A stretch of DNA of 64,000 bases from Endoryza foliicola (GTDB lineage Bacteria > Bacteroidota > Bacteroidia > Chitinophagales > Chitinophagaceae): NCBI GenBank assembly GCA_965226965.1, contig OZ245715.1, positions 2,976,001 to 3,040,000 of the forward strand. Reading direction: 5' to 3'. The notes beneath the pieces were generated by a model, which worked only from the letters and a program-made list of their open reading frames with translations, had not been told where the DNA came from and ran no database searches. How positions within the stretch are numbered: the stretch's first letter is position 1; each line of letters starts with the position of its first letter. The translations under genes and the position numbers were made by a program. Positions 52,135 to 60,399 of the stretch are shown here, in pieces.

Positions 52135-52142
52135 CAAAGTTA
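52135..52142 (-). promoter_or_regulatory. -7 box (TAACTTTG) 4 nt before the hydrolase ATG
   Basis: Exact TAnnTTTG match on the minus strand; AGCA separates it from the ATG at 52130. It also lies within the 16-bp gap to the divergent DUF2520 gene. Confidence 0.55.
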
Positions 52143-52146
52143 CGGT

Positions 52147-52911
52147 ATGAGAATTGGAATTTTTGGAACAGGCAATATTGCAACTGTTTTCGGCACTCTT
52201 TTGAAGAATGCAGGGAACGATATTGATTTTATTTATGGACGTACCCCGGAAAATGCAGATGAACTTTCAAAACAGCTCGGAGCCAAAGCGATCGTCAATT
52301 TGAATGAAGTTCCAAACGGTTCAGATATTTGGATTCTTGCCGTATCCGATGCGGCATTAACTCCTCTTGTATCGTCGTTACCGCCTTATTCAGGCATCGT
52401 TGTTCATACGGCCGGCTCTATTCCTCAAACAATATTTGAGGAGAAATTTTCAAATTATGGAGTCTTGTATCCGTACCAGTCTACGCGAAAAGAGCGAAAA
52501 CCGAACCCGCCAATTCCTATATTCATAAATGGAAATTCACCCAAAGTAATAAACAGCCTAGAAGCCCTTGCCAATCCATGGGCGCTGTCGGTAACGGTGG
52601 TAAATGATGAGCAACGATTGAACTACCATTTGGCAGCTATTGTAGCGAATAACTTCACGAATTATATTCTTATTCAGCTTCAAGAATTTATGAGGGCTAA
52701 GAACTTGGATTTTGATTTAGTAATGCCACTATTACAAGAAACACTCAACCGGTTGAACAAAGGGCCCGCTAATACCTGGCAAACCGGACCTGCCATTCGA
52801 AAAGATGAAGTTACCATTCAAAAACATTTGGACTTAATAAAAAATGAGGAACGCTTACATGAAATGTATGCATTCCTCACCAATGCTATTAAACACTATT
52901 TCAAAGTATAA
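52147..52911 (+). CDS. Rossmann-like and DUF2520 domain-containing protein
   Basis: A 254-residue dehydrogenase-like protein. The N-terminal RIGIFGTGNIATVFGTLL is a Rossmann GxGxxA nucleotide-binding motif; IVVHTAGSIPQTIF and the C-terminal helical DUF2520 domain (HLAAIVANNFTNYILIQ) match the family related to 6-phosphogluconate dehydrogenase-type enzymes. The reaction is not known. It is convergent with the DinB-like gene, one base apart. Confidence 0.92.
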   Translation: MRIGIFGTGNIATVFGTLLKNAGNDIDFIYGRTPENADELSKQLGAKAIVNLNEVPNGSDIWILAVSDAALTPLVSSLPPYSGIVVHTAGSIPQTIFEEKFSNYGVLYPYQSTRKERKPNPPIPIFINGNSPKVINSLEALANPWALSVTVVNDEQRLNYHLAAIVANNFTNYILIQLQEFMRAKNLDFDLVMPLLQETLNRLNKGPANTWQTGPAIRKDEVTIQKHLDLIKNEERLHEMYAFLTNAIKHYFKV

Positions 52912-52912
52912 C

Positions 52913-53452
52913 TTATTTCTTCGTTTTCTTCGATTTCTTTTTAGGGAAGTATCGTTCTTCGATAATGTCAATATGATGATTACAATGCCCTGCAGCAATG
53001 AATCCCAATGCTGCAACGCTGATTGGGTTGTTGCTGGCTATTCCTACCGATTGAAGCTGCTCATTGGTCAAGCCTTGAAAGAATAGTTCCGTTGCTTTAC
53101 GCAGTGCCAAAAACTCGGCACACAGATCTTCCCAACTTTTATGAGTAACCGGGGCGTTTTGTGCCCAGTGATTTTCATCGAAACCGAATTGAGGATTAGG
53201 GTCTTTTCGAGAGAACCACAAAGCTCTAAAGATAAACACGCGTTCAGTATCAATCATGTGTTGAATCAATTCTTTGATTGTCCATTTTCCTTCTGCATAA
53301 GCATGACCCGATTTTTTTGCAGAAATTGATTTCAAACATTTTTTTAGTCTTTTGGTATTTCCTGCCAATGCTTTTAATAAATGATCGTCTCCGGCTTTGC
53401 CTAAATAATTATTGAAGAACTCCGGAACTGATAACTCTTTTCGCGAAATCAT
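52913..53452 (-). CDS. DinB family protein
   Basis: A 179-residue DinB/YfiT four-helix bundle. The metal-site His residues are in WTIKELIQHMIDTERVF and IAAGHCNHHIDIIEERY. The pattern resembles the bacillithiol-transferase branch. Tail is Lys-rich. It is independent of the DinB gene at 45643. Confidence 0.9.
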   Translation of the reverse strand: MISRKELSVPEFFNNYLGKAGDDHLLKALAGNTKRLKKCLKSISAKKSGHAYAEGKWTIKELIQHMIDTERVFIFRALWFSRKDPNPQFGFDENHWAQNAPVTHKSWEDLCAEFLALRKATELFFQGLTNEQLQSVGIASNNPISVAALGFIAAGHCNHHIDIIEERYFPKKKSKKTKK

Positions 53453-53510
53453 TGTTTTTTATTTTAAAGGTAGTTTTTTAGGATTTTTTCCAATGTTAAA
53501 TTTTAGGCAT

Positions 53511-53540
53511 AAAAAAAGGCAAACCATGTTTGCCTTTTTT
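53511..53540. terminator. Terminator after the subtilisin gene
   Basis: AAAAAAGGCAAAC-CAT-GTTTGCCTTTTTT; T runs on both strands. It follows the minus-strand protease gene. Confidence 0.9.
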
Positions 53541-53555
53541 AGGATACTTTATTTT

Positions 53556-55265
53556 CTAGTTCTTTTTGTTTTTAAGTGTCGGCTTTGAGCTATTCTCATT
53601 TTTTGATTGCGGGCTCATATTTGCTGCAATTTTTGCCGATTCATACGCATTGAGCAAACCGCCCGTTTTTGAAATTTCAGACAGATCTATCATTTGATCT
53701 GTTCCCGGCTTTCTTACTTTTTGACCGGGAGATACAGCACCTTTTTCGATACATTCCTTCAATTGTTCGGGGGTTAAATAGGGGAAGTAGGATAGTAGTA
53801 AGGCTGCCGTTCCTGCTACCACGGGAGAAGCCATGCTTGTACCATCTAAACTTCTATAAACATTTCCTCCCGGGAATGTAGCATAAATTCGAGCTCCGGG
53901 TGCAAATACATCCACTTGTTCTTTGCCATAGTTCGAAAACGAAGCTGTAAACCCATCTTGATCGGGGTCACCATTTGCACTTGCTCCTACAGTGATCCAA
54001 TTGGTTGCTTGTTTACCTGAACCTAAGTACAATGGATTTGGAAAATTGTCGGTTGAGTCTACATTTTTATGATCATTTCCTGCTGCATGAACTAGCAACA
54101 CTCCTTTGCTTTGCGCATAATTAACCGCCTCATCAATCCATTTTTTGTGCGGAGAAAAGCTCTTTCCAAAACTCATATTGATAACTTTTGCTCCATTATC
54201 AACTGCATAGCGTATCGCTAATGCAATGTCTTTATCATGTTCATCTCCATCAGGTACGGCTCGTAGCATCATTATTTTTACATTGTCGGCAATACCATCA
54301 ACACCTTTTCCATTTCCTCTGCTTGCGGCAATAATACCTGATACGTGTGTTCCATGTTCACTTGCACTGAGGCTTACCATAACATTGTTATTACCGTATC
54401 CTTTATCATTGATGTCATCTTCATTGTCGCCCACTACATTAGCTCGATAGGGGATGGGAGCTTTTTCTTTTGCCTCTGCTTTACTTTCTTCTCCGCGCAA
54501 ATATTGTTCAAATCCTTCGATGAACTCTTTGTTAGAGAGCTCCATCATATTATTCCCTTTGAACAAACTCAATAAGGATGTTTTTGCAACGCGCTCAGCC
54601 TGTGTTTTGGGTTCAAATGCATCTAATTCGTTTCCAGTATAGATATCTTTTCCCATTGCTTTTTTCAAAATGCTATCTTGCTTTTTGGAAGCGCCTACTA
54701 CTTTTTTTAGGAAATACAAGTCAACACCTTCGTCTTCTGAACTTCCCATTACGGCTTCTTTTGCCTTCTTCCACATCGTATATTCATACTTATCATCTTC
54801 AGAAAGTGAATTGATGTCAATGGTTTTACCTTCGTATTTAGATTTCAAGGCGTGGTAAACACGTGCTCCTTCATAAGAATCCTGTTCAACATTTTTTCCA
54901 TTCTTGTTTCCTAAGAAGTTCCAACCATTGATGTCATCTACATAACCGTTTTGGTCATCGTCAATGCCATTGCCCGGAATTTCTTTAGTATTAACCCATA
55001 GTACATCTTTTAAATCTTCATGAAGTGTATCGATCCCTGAATCAATGACTGCAACAATTACTTGTTTGCTTTTTAGTTTTTTCGATTTAAAGAAATCGTA
55101 CGCTTTATTTAAACTAATTCCATATTGACCATCCTTTTCTTTGTCCATTAAATGCCATCCCTTGGGCACTTCGTTGCTTTTTTTACTTGAAGTTCCTTGT
55201 GCGAATGATTTGATGGACAGAAGGGTAAGAATAAATGCTCCCAAAATCTTTGTAATTCTACTCAT
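53556..55265 (-). CDS. S8 family subtilisin-like protease
   Basis: A 569-residue secreted serine protease. The signal ends SIKSFAQ. The catalytic triad is Asp75 (VIDSGIDT), His304 (EHGTHVSGII) and Ser477 (DGTSMASPVVAG), with the oxyanion Asn397 in HAAGNDHK. A 228-residue stretch separates Asp and His; in plain subtilisins it is about 30, so this contains a large Lys/Glu/Asp-rich insertion. No T9SS sorting domain is seen at the C-terminus (KNENSSKPTLKNKKN), so it is probably periplasmic or otherwise secreted. Confidence 0.95.
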   Translation of the reverse strand: MSRITKILGAFILTLLSIKSFAQGTSSKKSNEVPKGWHLMDKEKDGQYGISLNKAYDFFKSKKLKSKQVIVAVIDSGIDTLHEDLKDVLWVNTKEIPGNGIDDDQNGYVDDINGWNFLGNKNGKNVEQDSYEGARVYHALKSKYEGKTIDINSLSEDDKYEYTMWKKAKEAVMGSSEDEGVDLYFLKKVVGASKKQDSILKKAMGKDIYTGNELDAFEPKTQAERVAKTSLLSLFKGNNMMELSNKEFIEGFEQYLRGEESKAEAKEKAPIPYRANVVGDNEDDINDKGYGNNNVMVSLSASEHGTHVSGIIAASRGNGKGVDGIADNVKIMMLRAVPDGDEHDKDIALAIRYAVDNGAKVINMSFGKSFSPHKKWIDEAVNYAQSKGVLLVHAAGNDHKNVDSTDNFPNPLYLGSGKQATNWITVGASANGDPDQDGFTASFSNYGKEQVDVFAPGARIYATFPGGNVYRSLDGTSMASPVVAGTAALLLSYFPYLTPEQLKECIEKGAVSPGQKVRKPGTDQMIDLSEISKTGGLLNAYESAKIAANMSPQSKNENSSKPTLKNKKN

Positions 55266-55360
55266 ATTCTATTTTTTACTATGATGCGCTTAGTACCTAT
55301 TTCGTTGTACCGCTACTCTTTTTGTGTTAATGTTAACAGAATTCAGTAAAGATAAAAAAT

Positions 55361-55397
55361 GAAAGCCACTTACTAATAGAATTCGTAAGCGGCTTTC
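55361..55397. terminator. Terminator after the OmpA-like gene
   Basis: GAAAGCC-N2-TTAC ... GTAA-N2-GGCTTTC with T-rich sequence on both sides; it lies between the OmpA-like stop and the protease start on the minus strand. Confidence 0.82.
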
Positions 55398-55423
55398 TCT
55401 TTTTAGGTCTTATTTATGTAATG

Positions 55424-56923
55424 TTATTCTAATGTAATTTCCACGCGTCTATTCTTTGATCTTCCTTCAGGCGTAGCATTAGAAGCGATTGGCTTTTCAA
55501 GCCCCCATCCAATTGCTTTGATTCTGGATGCATCAATACCTTTCATCAAAAAGTATTGTTTTACTGCTTCTGCACGCTTCAAACTAAGCTCCTTATTAAA
55601 TGCCGGTGAACCAATATTGTCAGTATGTCCGTTGATGGTAACTTGAACATAGGCATTCTCTTTGAGCAACTTCGCAATATCATCAAGTGATTTGTAAGAC
55701 GTTATTGCCAATACATCACTCTTGTTTCGGAAGTAGATATTCTGTGCAGCATAATTGACCTTTTCCACTACTTCTTTTTTGATCTCCGGACATCCACTGT
55801 TTGCTGCGATACCAGCCACTGTAGGACACTTGTCTTTATCGTCTGTAATTCCATCGCCGTCTGTATCTTTTTGAGGGCAACCTTTTAGAGCTGCAATACC
55901 GGCAACTTCAGGGCAGGCATCTTCTTCATCGTTAATTCCGTCCTGGTCTTTATCCGGAATTGGACATCCATTGTATTTTTTTAAGCCCGGTACAGAAGGA
56001 CATTTGTCTTCTTCATCATTTACGCCATCTTTATCCGAATCGGGTGGCGGGCAGCCATTATAAGCGGCTTTCCCTGGTTTTGTTGGGCATTTATCTGTAG
56101 CATCCGGAATACCGTCATTATCCCTGTCAGGACATCCATTGGCAGCAATTGTGCCAGGAACTGAAGGGCAACCATCTTTATCATCCGGTACTCCATCCTT
56201 ATCAGAATCTTTTGGAGGTTTCGGCGTAGTTCTGTTTAACCAAATGCCTAAAGAACCCCCAACTACTTGATGTTTGAAGCTACCATCGTAAGCAGCACGA
56301 TAGAAATCAGAAACCCCTCTGCTAGCAAAAGCAGAAAGATATACTCCACCAAAATCAAACCCTGCACGTCCTCCAAGACCAAAATCAAAGGTGGTTACTT
56401 TGTTTTCTTCTTTACCAACTTCAAGATTATTTGTGTTTTTGGTGAATTTATTATTGGAAAAAGCACGCTTTTCTGTTACGTATGTGCCATTGTAAAAGAA
56501 GCTCAAATAAGGACCTACACTTGCGAAAAACTTTACTTTTTTGCCCAGGGGAAGCTTTACGCCCAAATTCAAAGGAATTTCAATATAGTTTGTATTAAGA
56601 GTGGTATTAAACGTAAGGGTATCGGTTGATTGAGCGGTAGCGGCGTCGTTCGTTTGGGCATATTTTCTCCCTTTTTGAGTATACAGAGCGCCGGGCATGA
56701 AGAAAAATCTGTTTTTCTTATCGAGCGGAACTTCTGCTAGAAAACCTAATTGGATACCTGTTTTCGATTTGTAGTTAGGTTTCGTAGTGGTTTCCCAGTT
56801 CGGAATACTATTGGTTTCAACTACGGAAGCCGAAGCCGGACCGCCAATAAGCGAAAGGCGTAATTGAGCTTTGGTACTTGAAAAAGCCAGTAAACCTACG
56901 AGAAAAACATACAGTTGCTTCAT
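55424..56923 (-). CDS. OmpA family protein with beta-barrel and thrombospondin type 3 repeats
   Basis: A 499-residue outer-membrane protein. Signal peptide MKQLYVFLVGLLAFSSTKAQ; porin-like barrel (to about residue 235); five calcium-binding TSP3 repeats of the form DxDxDGxxDxxDxCP (for example DSDKDGVPDDKDGCP, DRDNDGIPDATDKCP); and an OmpA domain with INGHTDNIGSPAFNKELSLK and RSKNRRVEITL that binds peptidoglycan. The start is the ATG, not a TTG two codons upstream. It is probably a structural link between outer membrane and cell wall. Confidence 0.95.
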   Translation of the reverse strand: MKQLYVFLVGLLAFSSTKAQLRLSLIGGPASASVVETNSIPNWETTTKPNYKSKTGIQLGFLAEVPLDKKNRFFFMPGALYTQKGRKYAQTNDAATAQSTDTLTFNTTLNTNYIEIPLNLGVKLPLGKKVKFFASVGPYLSFFYNGTYVTEKRAFSNNKFTKNTNNLEVGKEENKVTTFDFGLGGRAGFDFGGVYLSAFASRGVSDFYRAAYDGSFKHQVVGGSLGIWLNRTTPKPPKDSDKDGVPDDKDGCPSVPGTIAANGCPDRDNDGIPDATDKCPTKPGKAAYNGCPPPDSDKDGVNDEEDKCPSVPGLKKYNGCPIPDKDQDGINDEEDACPEVAGIAALKGCPQKDTDGDGITDDKDKCPTVAGIAANSGCPEIKKEVVEKVNYAAQNIYFRNKSDVLAITSYKSLDDIAKLLKENAYVQVTINGHTDNIGSPAFNKELSLKRAEAVKQYFLMKGIDASRIKAIGWGLEKPIASNATPEGRSKNRRVEITLE

Positions 56924-57029
56924 AATCAATCAAACTTTATGAACTTCTATAACGAAAAATTGATTCTGATAGTATGTAATGATGATTAATTTGAGTACTA
57001 AAAGTTCTGTGTAAAATATTGATTTACAG

Positions 57030-57063
57030 TAAAATAAAAAGAGCGCTGATTGAAGCGCTCTTT
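57030..57063 (-). terminator. Terminator after the ALDH7 gene
   Basis: AAAGAGCGCT-N6-AGCGCTCTTT, a 10-bp stem followed on the minus strand by a T-rich run. Confidence 0.85.
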
Positions 57064-57071
57064 GAATTCAT

Positions 57072-58595
57072 TTAAAGATCGAACTTGATACCCTGTGCCA
57101 ACGGCAATTGCGTTGAATAGTTAATGGTATTGGTTTGCCTACGCATGTAGTTTTTCCAGGCATCACTTCCGCTTTCGCGCCCGCCCCCCGTTTCCTTTTC
57201 ACCTCCAAAAGCCCCTCCAATTTCTGCACCTGATGTACCAATGTTCACATTCGCAATGCCACAATCACTTCCGGCGGCGGAAAGAAATTGTTCGGCTTCT
57301 CTCAAATTCAAGGTCATTATTGAAGAAGACAAACCTTGCGGAACTCCATTTTGAAGTGAAATGGCTTCCTCAATGTTTGCATATTTTAGAAGGTATAGTA
57401 TCGGGGCAAATGTTTCATGTTGTACGATAGGGTAGTGGTTTTCTGCTTCTGCAACACATGGCTTCACATAACAACCACTTTCATATCCCGTACCCTCCAA
57501 AACACCACCCTCAATGATGAAGTTTCCTCCTTGCGCTTTACAGGCTTCAATTGACTGTAAGTATTGTTTTACGGCATCTTTATCGATTAAAGGACCAACA
57601 TGGTTCGCTGAATCTAAGGGGTTGCCGATTTTTAATTGCTTGTATGCATTGACCAACTTTTCTTTTACAGTGTCATAGATGCTTTCATGAATAATAAGGC
57701 GGCGAGTGGTAGTGCAACGTTGTCCTGCAGTGCCTACAGCACCAAAAAGAGCACCCGTAATGGCAATATTGAGATCCGCGTCTTTAGAAATTATAATAGC
57801 GTTGTTACCTCCTAATTCGAGAAGGGCACGACCCAATCGAGCACCTACTGCAGCGCCTACTGCTTTTCCCATTCTAGTAGAACCGGTGGCAGACACCAAC
57901 GGAACGGCCGGATCGTTACTCATCCATTCACCAACATTTCTTCCCCCATTAATGATACTAGAAACTCCTTCCGGTACTTGATTTTTTTCAAAAACCTCAT
58001 TGACTATATTTTGACAAGCAATGGAGCAGAGGGGTGTTTTTTCGGATGGTTTCCAAATGCAAACATTGCCACAAATCCAAGCTAACATAGTGTTCCAGCT
58101 CCAAACTGCAACCGGAAAATTAAAAGCTGAAATGATTCCCACCAGCCCAAGTGGATGCCATTGCTCATACATGCGATGACCAGGACGTTCACTGTGCATA
58201 GTTAACCCATGAAGTTGACGCGACAATCCAACTGCAAAATCACAGATATCGATCATTTCTTGTACTTCACCATATCCTTCTTGCAAACTTTTTCCCATTT
58301 CATAACTCACCAATTTTCCGAGGTCGTCTTTTTTAGCACGAAGTGCCTCGCCAATTTGGCGCACCACTTCACCACGTTTCGGCGCTGGCCATTTGCGCCA
58401 TTCAATAAAGGCTGCTTGTGCTGTGTTCACAACTTTACGATACGATGTAGCATCGGCAGTTGTAACAGCGCCAATCAATTTTCCGTCTACGGGAGAAAAA
58501 CTTTCTATTTTTTCAGATGATCCGGGGATCCAATTTTTACCGGTAGACACACCTTCATTAATTGGTTTAATACCGAGATTGACTAAGAAATCCAT
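57072..58595 (-). CDS. ALDH7-family aldehyde dehydrogenase (piperideine-6-carboxylate dehydrogenase type)
   Basis: A 507-residue aldehyde dehydrogenase resembling antiquitin/AmaB. The NAD-binding and catalytic motifs are Glu260 in LLELGGNNA and Cys294 in GQRCTTTRR, with VSATGSTRMGKAVG before them. The ending GGEKETGGGRESGSDAWKNY carries the ALDH7 pattern. The likely substrate is aminoadipate semialdehyde from lysine degradation, but this is inferred from similarity. The start is the ATG, not an upstream TTG. It follows panB by 49 bases. Confidence 0.92.
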   Translation of the reverse strand: MDFLVNLGIKPINEGVSTGKNWIPGSSEKIESFSPVDGKLIGAVTTADATSYRKVVNTAQAAFIEWRKWPAPKRGEVVRQIGEALRAKKDDLGKLVSYEMGKSLQEGYGEVQEMIDICDFAVGLSRQLHGLTMHSERPGHRMYEQWHPLGLVGIISAFNFPVAVWSWNTMLAWICGNVCIWKPSEKTPLCSIACQNIVNEVFEKNQVPEGVSSIINGGRNVGEWMSNDPAVPLVSATGSTRMGKAVGAAVGARLGRALLELGGNNAIIISKDADLNIAITGALFGAVGTAGQRCTTTRRLIIHESIYDTVKEKLVNAYKQLKIGNPLDSANHVGPLIDKDAVKQYLQSIEACKAQGGNFIIEGGVLEGTGYESGCYVKPCVAEAENHYPIVQHETFAPILYLLKYANIEEAISLQNGVPQGLSSSIMTLNLREAEQFLSAAGSDCGIANVNIGTSGAEIGGAFGGEKETGGGRESGSDAWKNYMRRQTNTINYSTQLPLAQGIKFDL

Positions 58596-58644
58596 GTTCA
58601 AATAAATTTTAATTCATAATAACAGCAATCTGTATCCGCGAGAA

Positions 58645-59460
58645 CTAGTATTGTTCCGATTGATTTGGAAAGTCAACCGATTTAACGTCGCTAATGTATT
58701 GTTTTACGGCGTTCGATACAAGCTCTTCTAAGTTTAAATATTGACGTAAAAATCGAGGTTTGAAGGTATTATTGATCCCCAACAAGTCGTGCATCACCAA
58801 CACTTGTCCATTGCATTCTGAGCCCGCACCAATTCCAATTGTGGGGATGTGTAAACTTTTAGAAACTGCTGCGGCTAATTCCGCAGGAATTTTTTCTAAA
58901 ACAATCCCAAAACATCCGGCCTCTTGCAGCAGCAGTGCATCCGTTTTAAGTTTAGTTGCCTCTGCTTCCTCTTTTGCTCGAACATTATAGGTTCCGAATT
59001 GATAAATTGACTGTGGCGTCAATCCCAAGTGACCCATTACAGGAATTCCGGCTGCAACGATCTTTTTCACAGACTCCACTACTTCAGAGCCTCCTTCTAA
59101 TTTAATGGCATGGGCACCTGTCTCTTTCATGATTCTGATTGCAGATGCCAGCGCTTCTTTAGGATTTGACTGATATGTTCCGAAAGGGAGATCTACCACC
59201 ACTAAACTCCTCGTAACTGCTCTAATAACCGAGGCTGCATGGTAAATCATTTGATCCAATGTTATTGGAAGGGTTGTTTCGTGACCTGCCATCACATTTG
59301 AAGCAGAATCTCCAACTAAAATCACATCAATTCCAACCGCATCGAACAATCGTGCAAAGGAGTAGTCGTAAGCAGTGATCATTGCTATTTTCTCACCTTG
59401 CTCCTTCATTTTGTGAAGGGTGTGTGTGGTAATTTTCTTGATTTCTTTATGAGTAGACAT
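58645..59460 (-). CDS. panB: 3-methyl-2-oxobutanoate hydroxymethyltransferase
   Basis: A 271-residue enzyme that makes ketopantoate, the first committed step of pantothenate synthesis. MITAYDYSFARLFDAVGID, VGDSASNV, and the later GIPVMGHLGLTPQ and GIGAGSECNGQVLVMHD are the family blocks in order. The ATG is chosen over a TTG that would start inside the upstream promoter. With coaD and coaE elsewhere in the window, three CoA-pathway genes are seen. Confidence 0.96.
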   Translation of the reverse strand: MSTHKEIKKITTHTLHKMKEQGEKIAMITAYDYSFARLFDAVGIDVILVGDSASNVMAGHETTLPITLDQMIYHAASVIRAVTRSLVVVDLPFGTYQSNPKEALASAIRIMKETGAHAIKLEGGSEVVESVKKIVAAGIPVMGHLGLTPQSIYQFGTYNVRAKEEAEATKLKTDALLLQEAGCFGIVLEKIPAELAAAVSKSLHIPTIGIGAGSECNGQVLVMHDLLGINNTFKPRFLRQYLNLEELVSNAVKQYISDVKSVDFPNQSEQY

Positions 59461-59484
59461 GGATAAGCGGTTTATAGATTCCTG

Positions 59485-59492
59485 CAAAGTTA
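59485..59492 (-). promoter_or_regulatory. Candidate -7 box (TAACTTTG) for panB
   Basis: Exact TAnnTTTG match, 24 nt before the panB ATG; its TA is part of the stop codon of the upstream ppx gene. Confidence 0.5.
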
Positions 59493-60395
59493 GGAACTAA
59501 CCACTTGATTCTTCAATTCTTCGTATAAATGCTGTACCAGTCCATCGGCCAATCCGATTTTCGGAACAAAGATCTCGTCTATAGCTGCCCAACGCATCAC
59601 ATTTACATAAATTTGAAGCGCGGGTACAATTACATCTGCGCGATCTTCCCGAAGGTGGTAAATTCTAACTCTATCTGCTACCGAAAAGGCATTGAATTCT
59701 TTATAGTAGTCTTTTAAAAGGTCGAGTTGTAGGGGCTTTCCTTCCTTCTTTTTCGAAATGGAGAATATTTTGTTGATATTACCACCCGAACCGATGGCAA
59801 TAATATCGTCGAATCCTTTCGTGGCTTTTTTGATGTATTCTTTTAATTCGTCCCAATGATCTTCTTCAACTTGCTTTTTTAATAGTCGAATGGTGCCAAT
59901 ATTGAAAGAACGTTTGAACACTAGTTTTCCCTCGGCAAAGAAAGTTAGCTCTGTACTTCCACCTCCAACATCAATATACAGGTAAGCATGGCCGGTTTCT
60001 AAGTTTTCTGCAATATGGTTTTCATAAATTAAGGTGGCTTCCGTATCTCCCGAAATCACTTCAATTTGAATACCGGTTTTTTCTTTCACCATTTCAATGA
60101 TTTCTTTCGAATTGGCTGCGTCGCGCATGGCAGAAGTAGCAGCTGCTTTCAAATGGCTTAAGGGTACACCGTAGGCGTCTAATAAATTTCGATAGGCGTA
60201 CATGGTACTCATGATCATATTCACTTTCGCATCAGAAATTCGACCATATTCAAATACATCAAATCCCAATCGAAGTGGTACCCGTACCAAATTGATTTTT
60301 TGAAACTGTGTCTGGAAATTGTCGGTTGGAATTACCTCCGAAATCAACAAACGAGCTGCATTACTTCCAATATCTATTGCTGCCAATCGCATCAT
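59490..60395 (-). CDS. ppx: Ppx/GppA family exopolyphosphatase
   Basis: A 301-residue ASKHA-fold phosphatase. RLAAIDIGSNAARLLI is the phosphate-1 motif and YLYIDVGGGSTELTFF the phosphate-2 motif; AIGSGGNINK is the adenosine-type motif. The protein is the short single-core form without the C-terminal HD domain of E. coli Ppx. Four bases separate it from ppk1 upstream, so polyphosphate synthesis and breakdown are in one operon. Two adjacent ATG codons are possible starts. Confidence 0.92.
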   Translation of the reverse strand: MMRLAAIDIGSNAARLLISEVIPTDNFQTQFQKINLVRVPLRLGFDVFEYGRISDAKVNMIMSTMYAYRNLLDAYGVPLSHLKAAATSAMRDAANSKEIIEMVKEKTGIQIEVISGDTEATLIYENHIAENLETGHAYLYIDVGGGSTELTFFAEGKLVFKRSFNIGTIRLLKKQVEEDHWDELKEYIKKATKGFDDIIAIGSGGNINKIFSISKKKEGKPLQLDLLKDYYKEFNAFSVADRVRIYHLREDRADVIVPALQIYVNVMRWAAIDEIFVPKIGLADGLVQHLYEELKNQVVSS

Positions 60396-60399
60396 AAGC

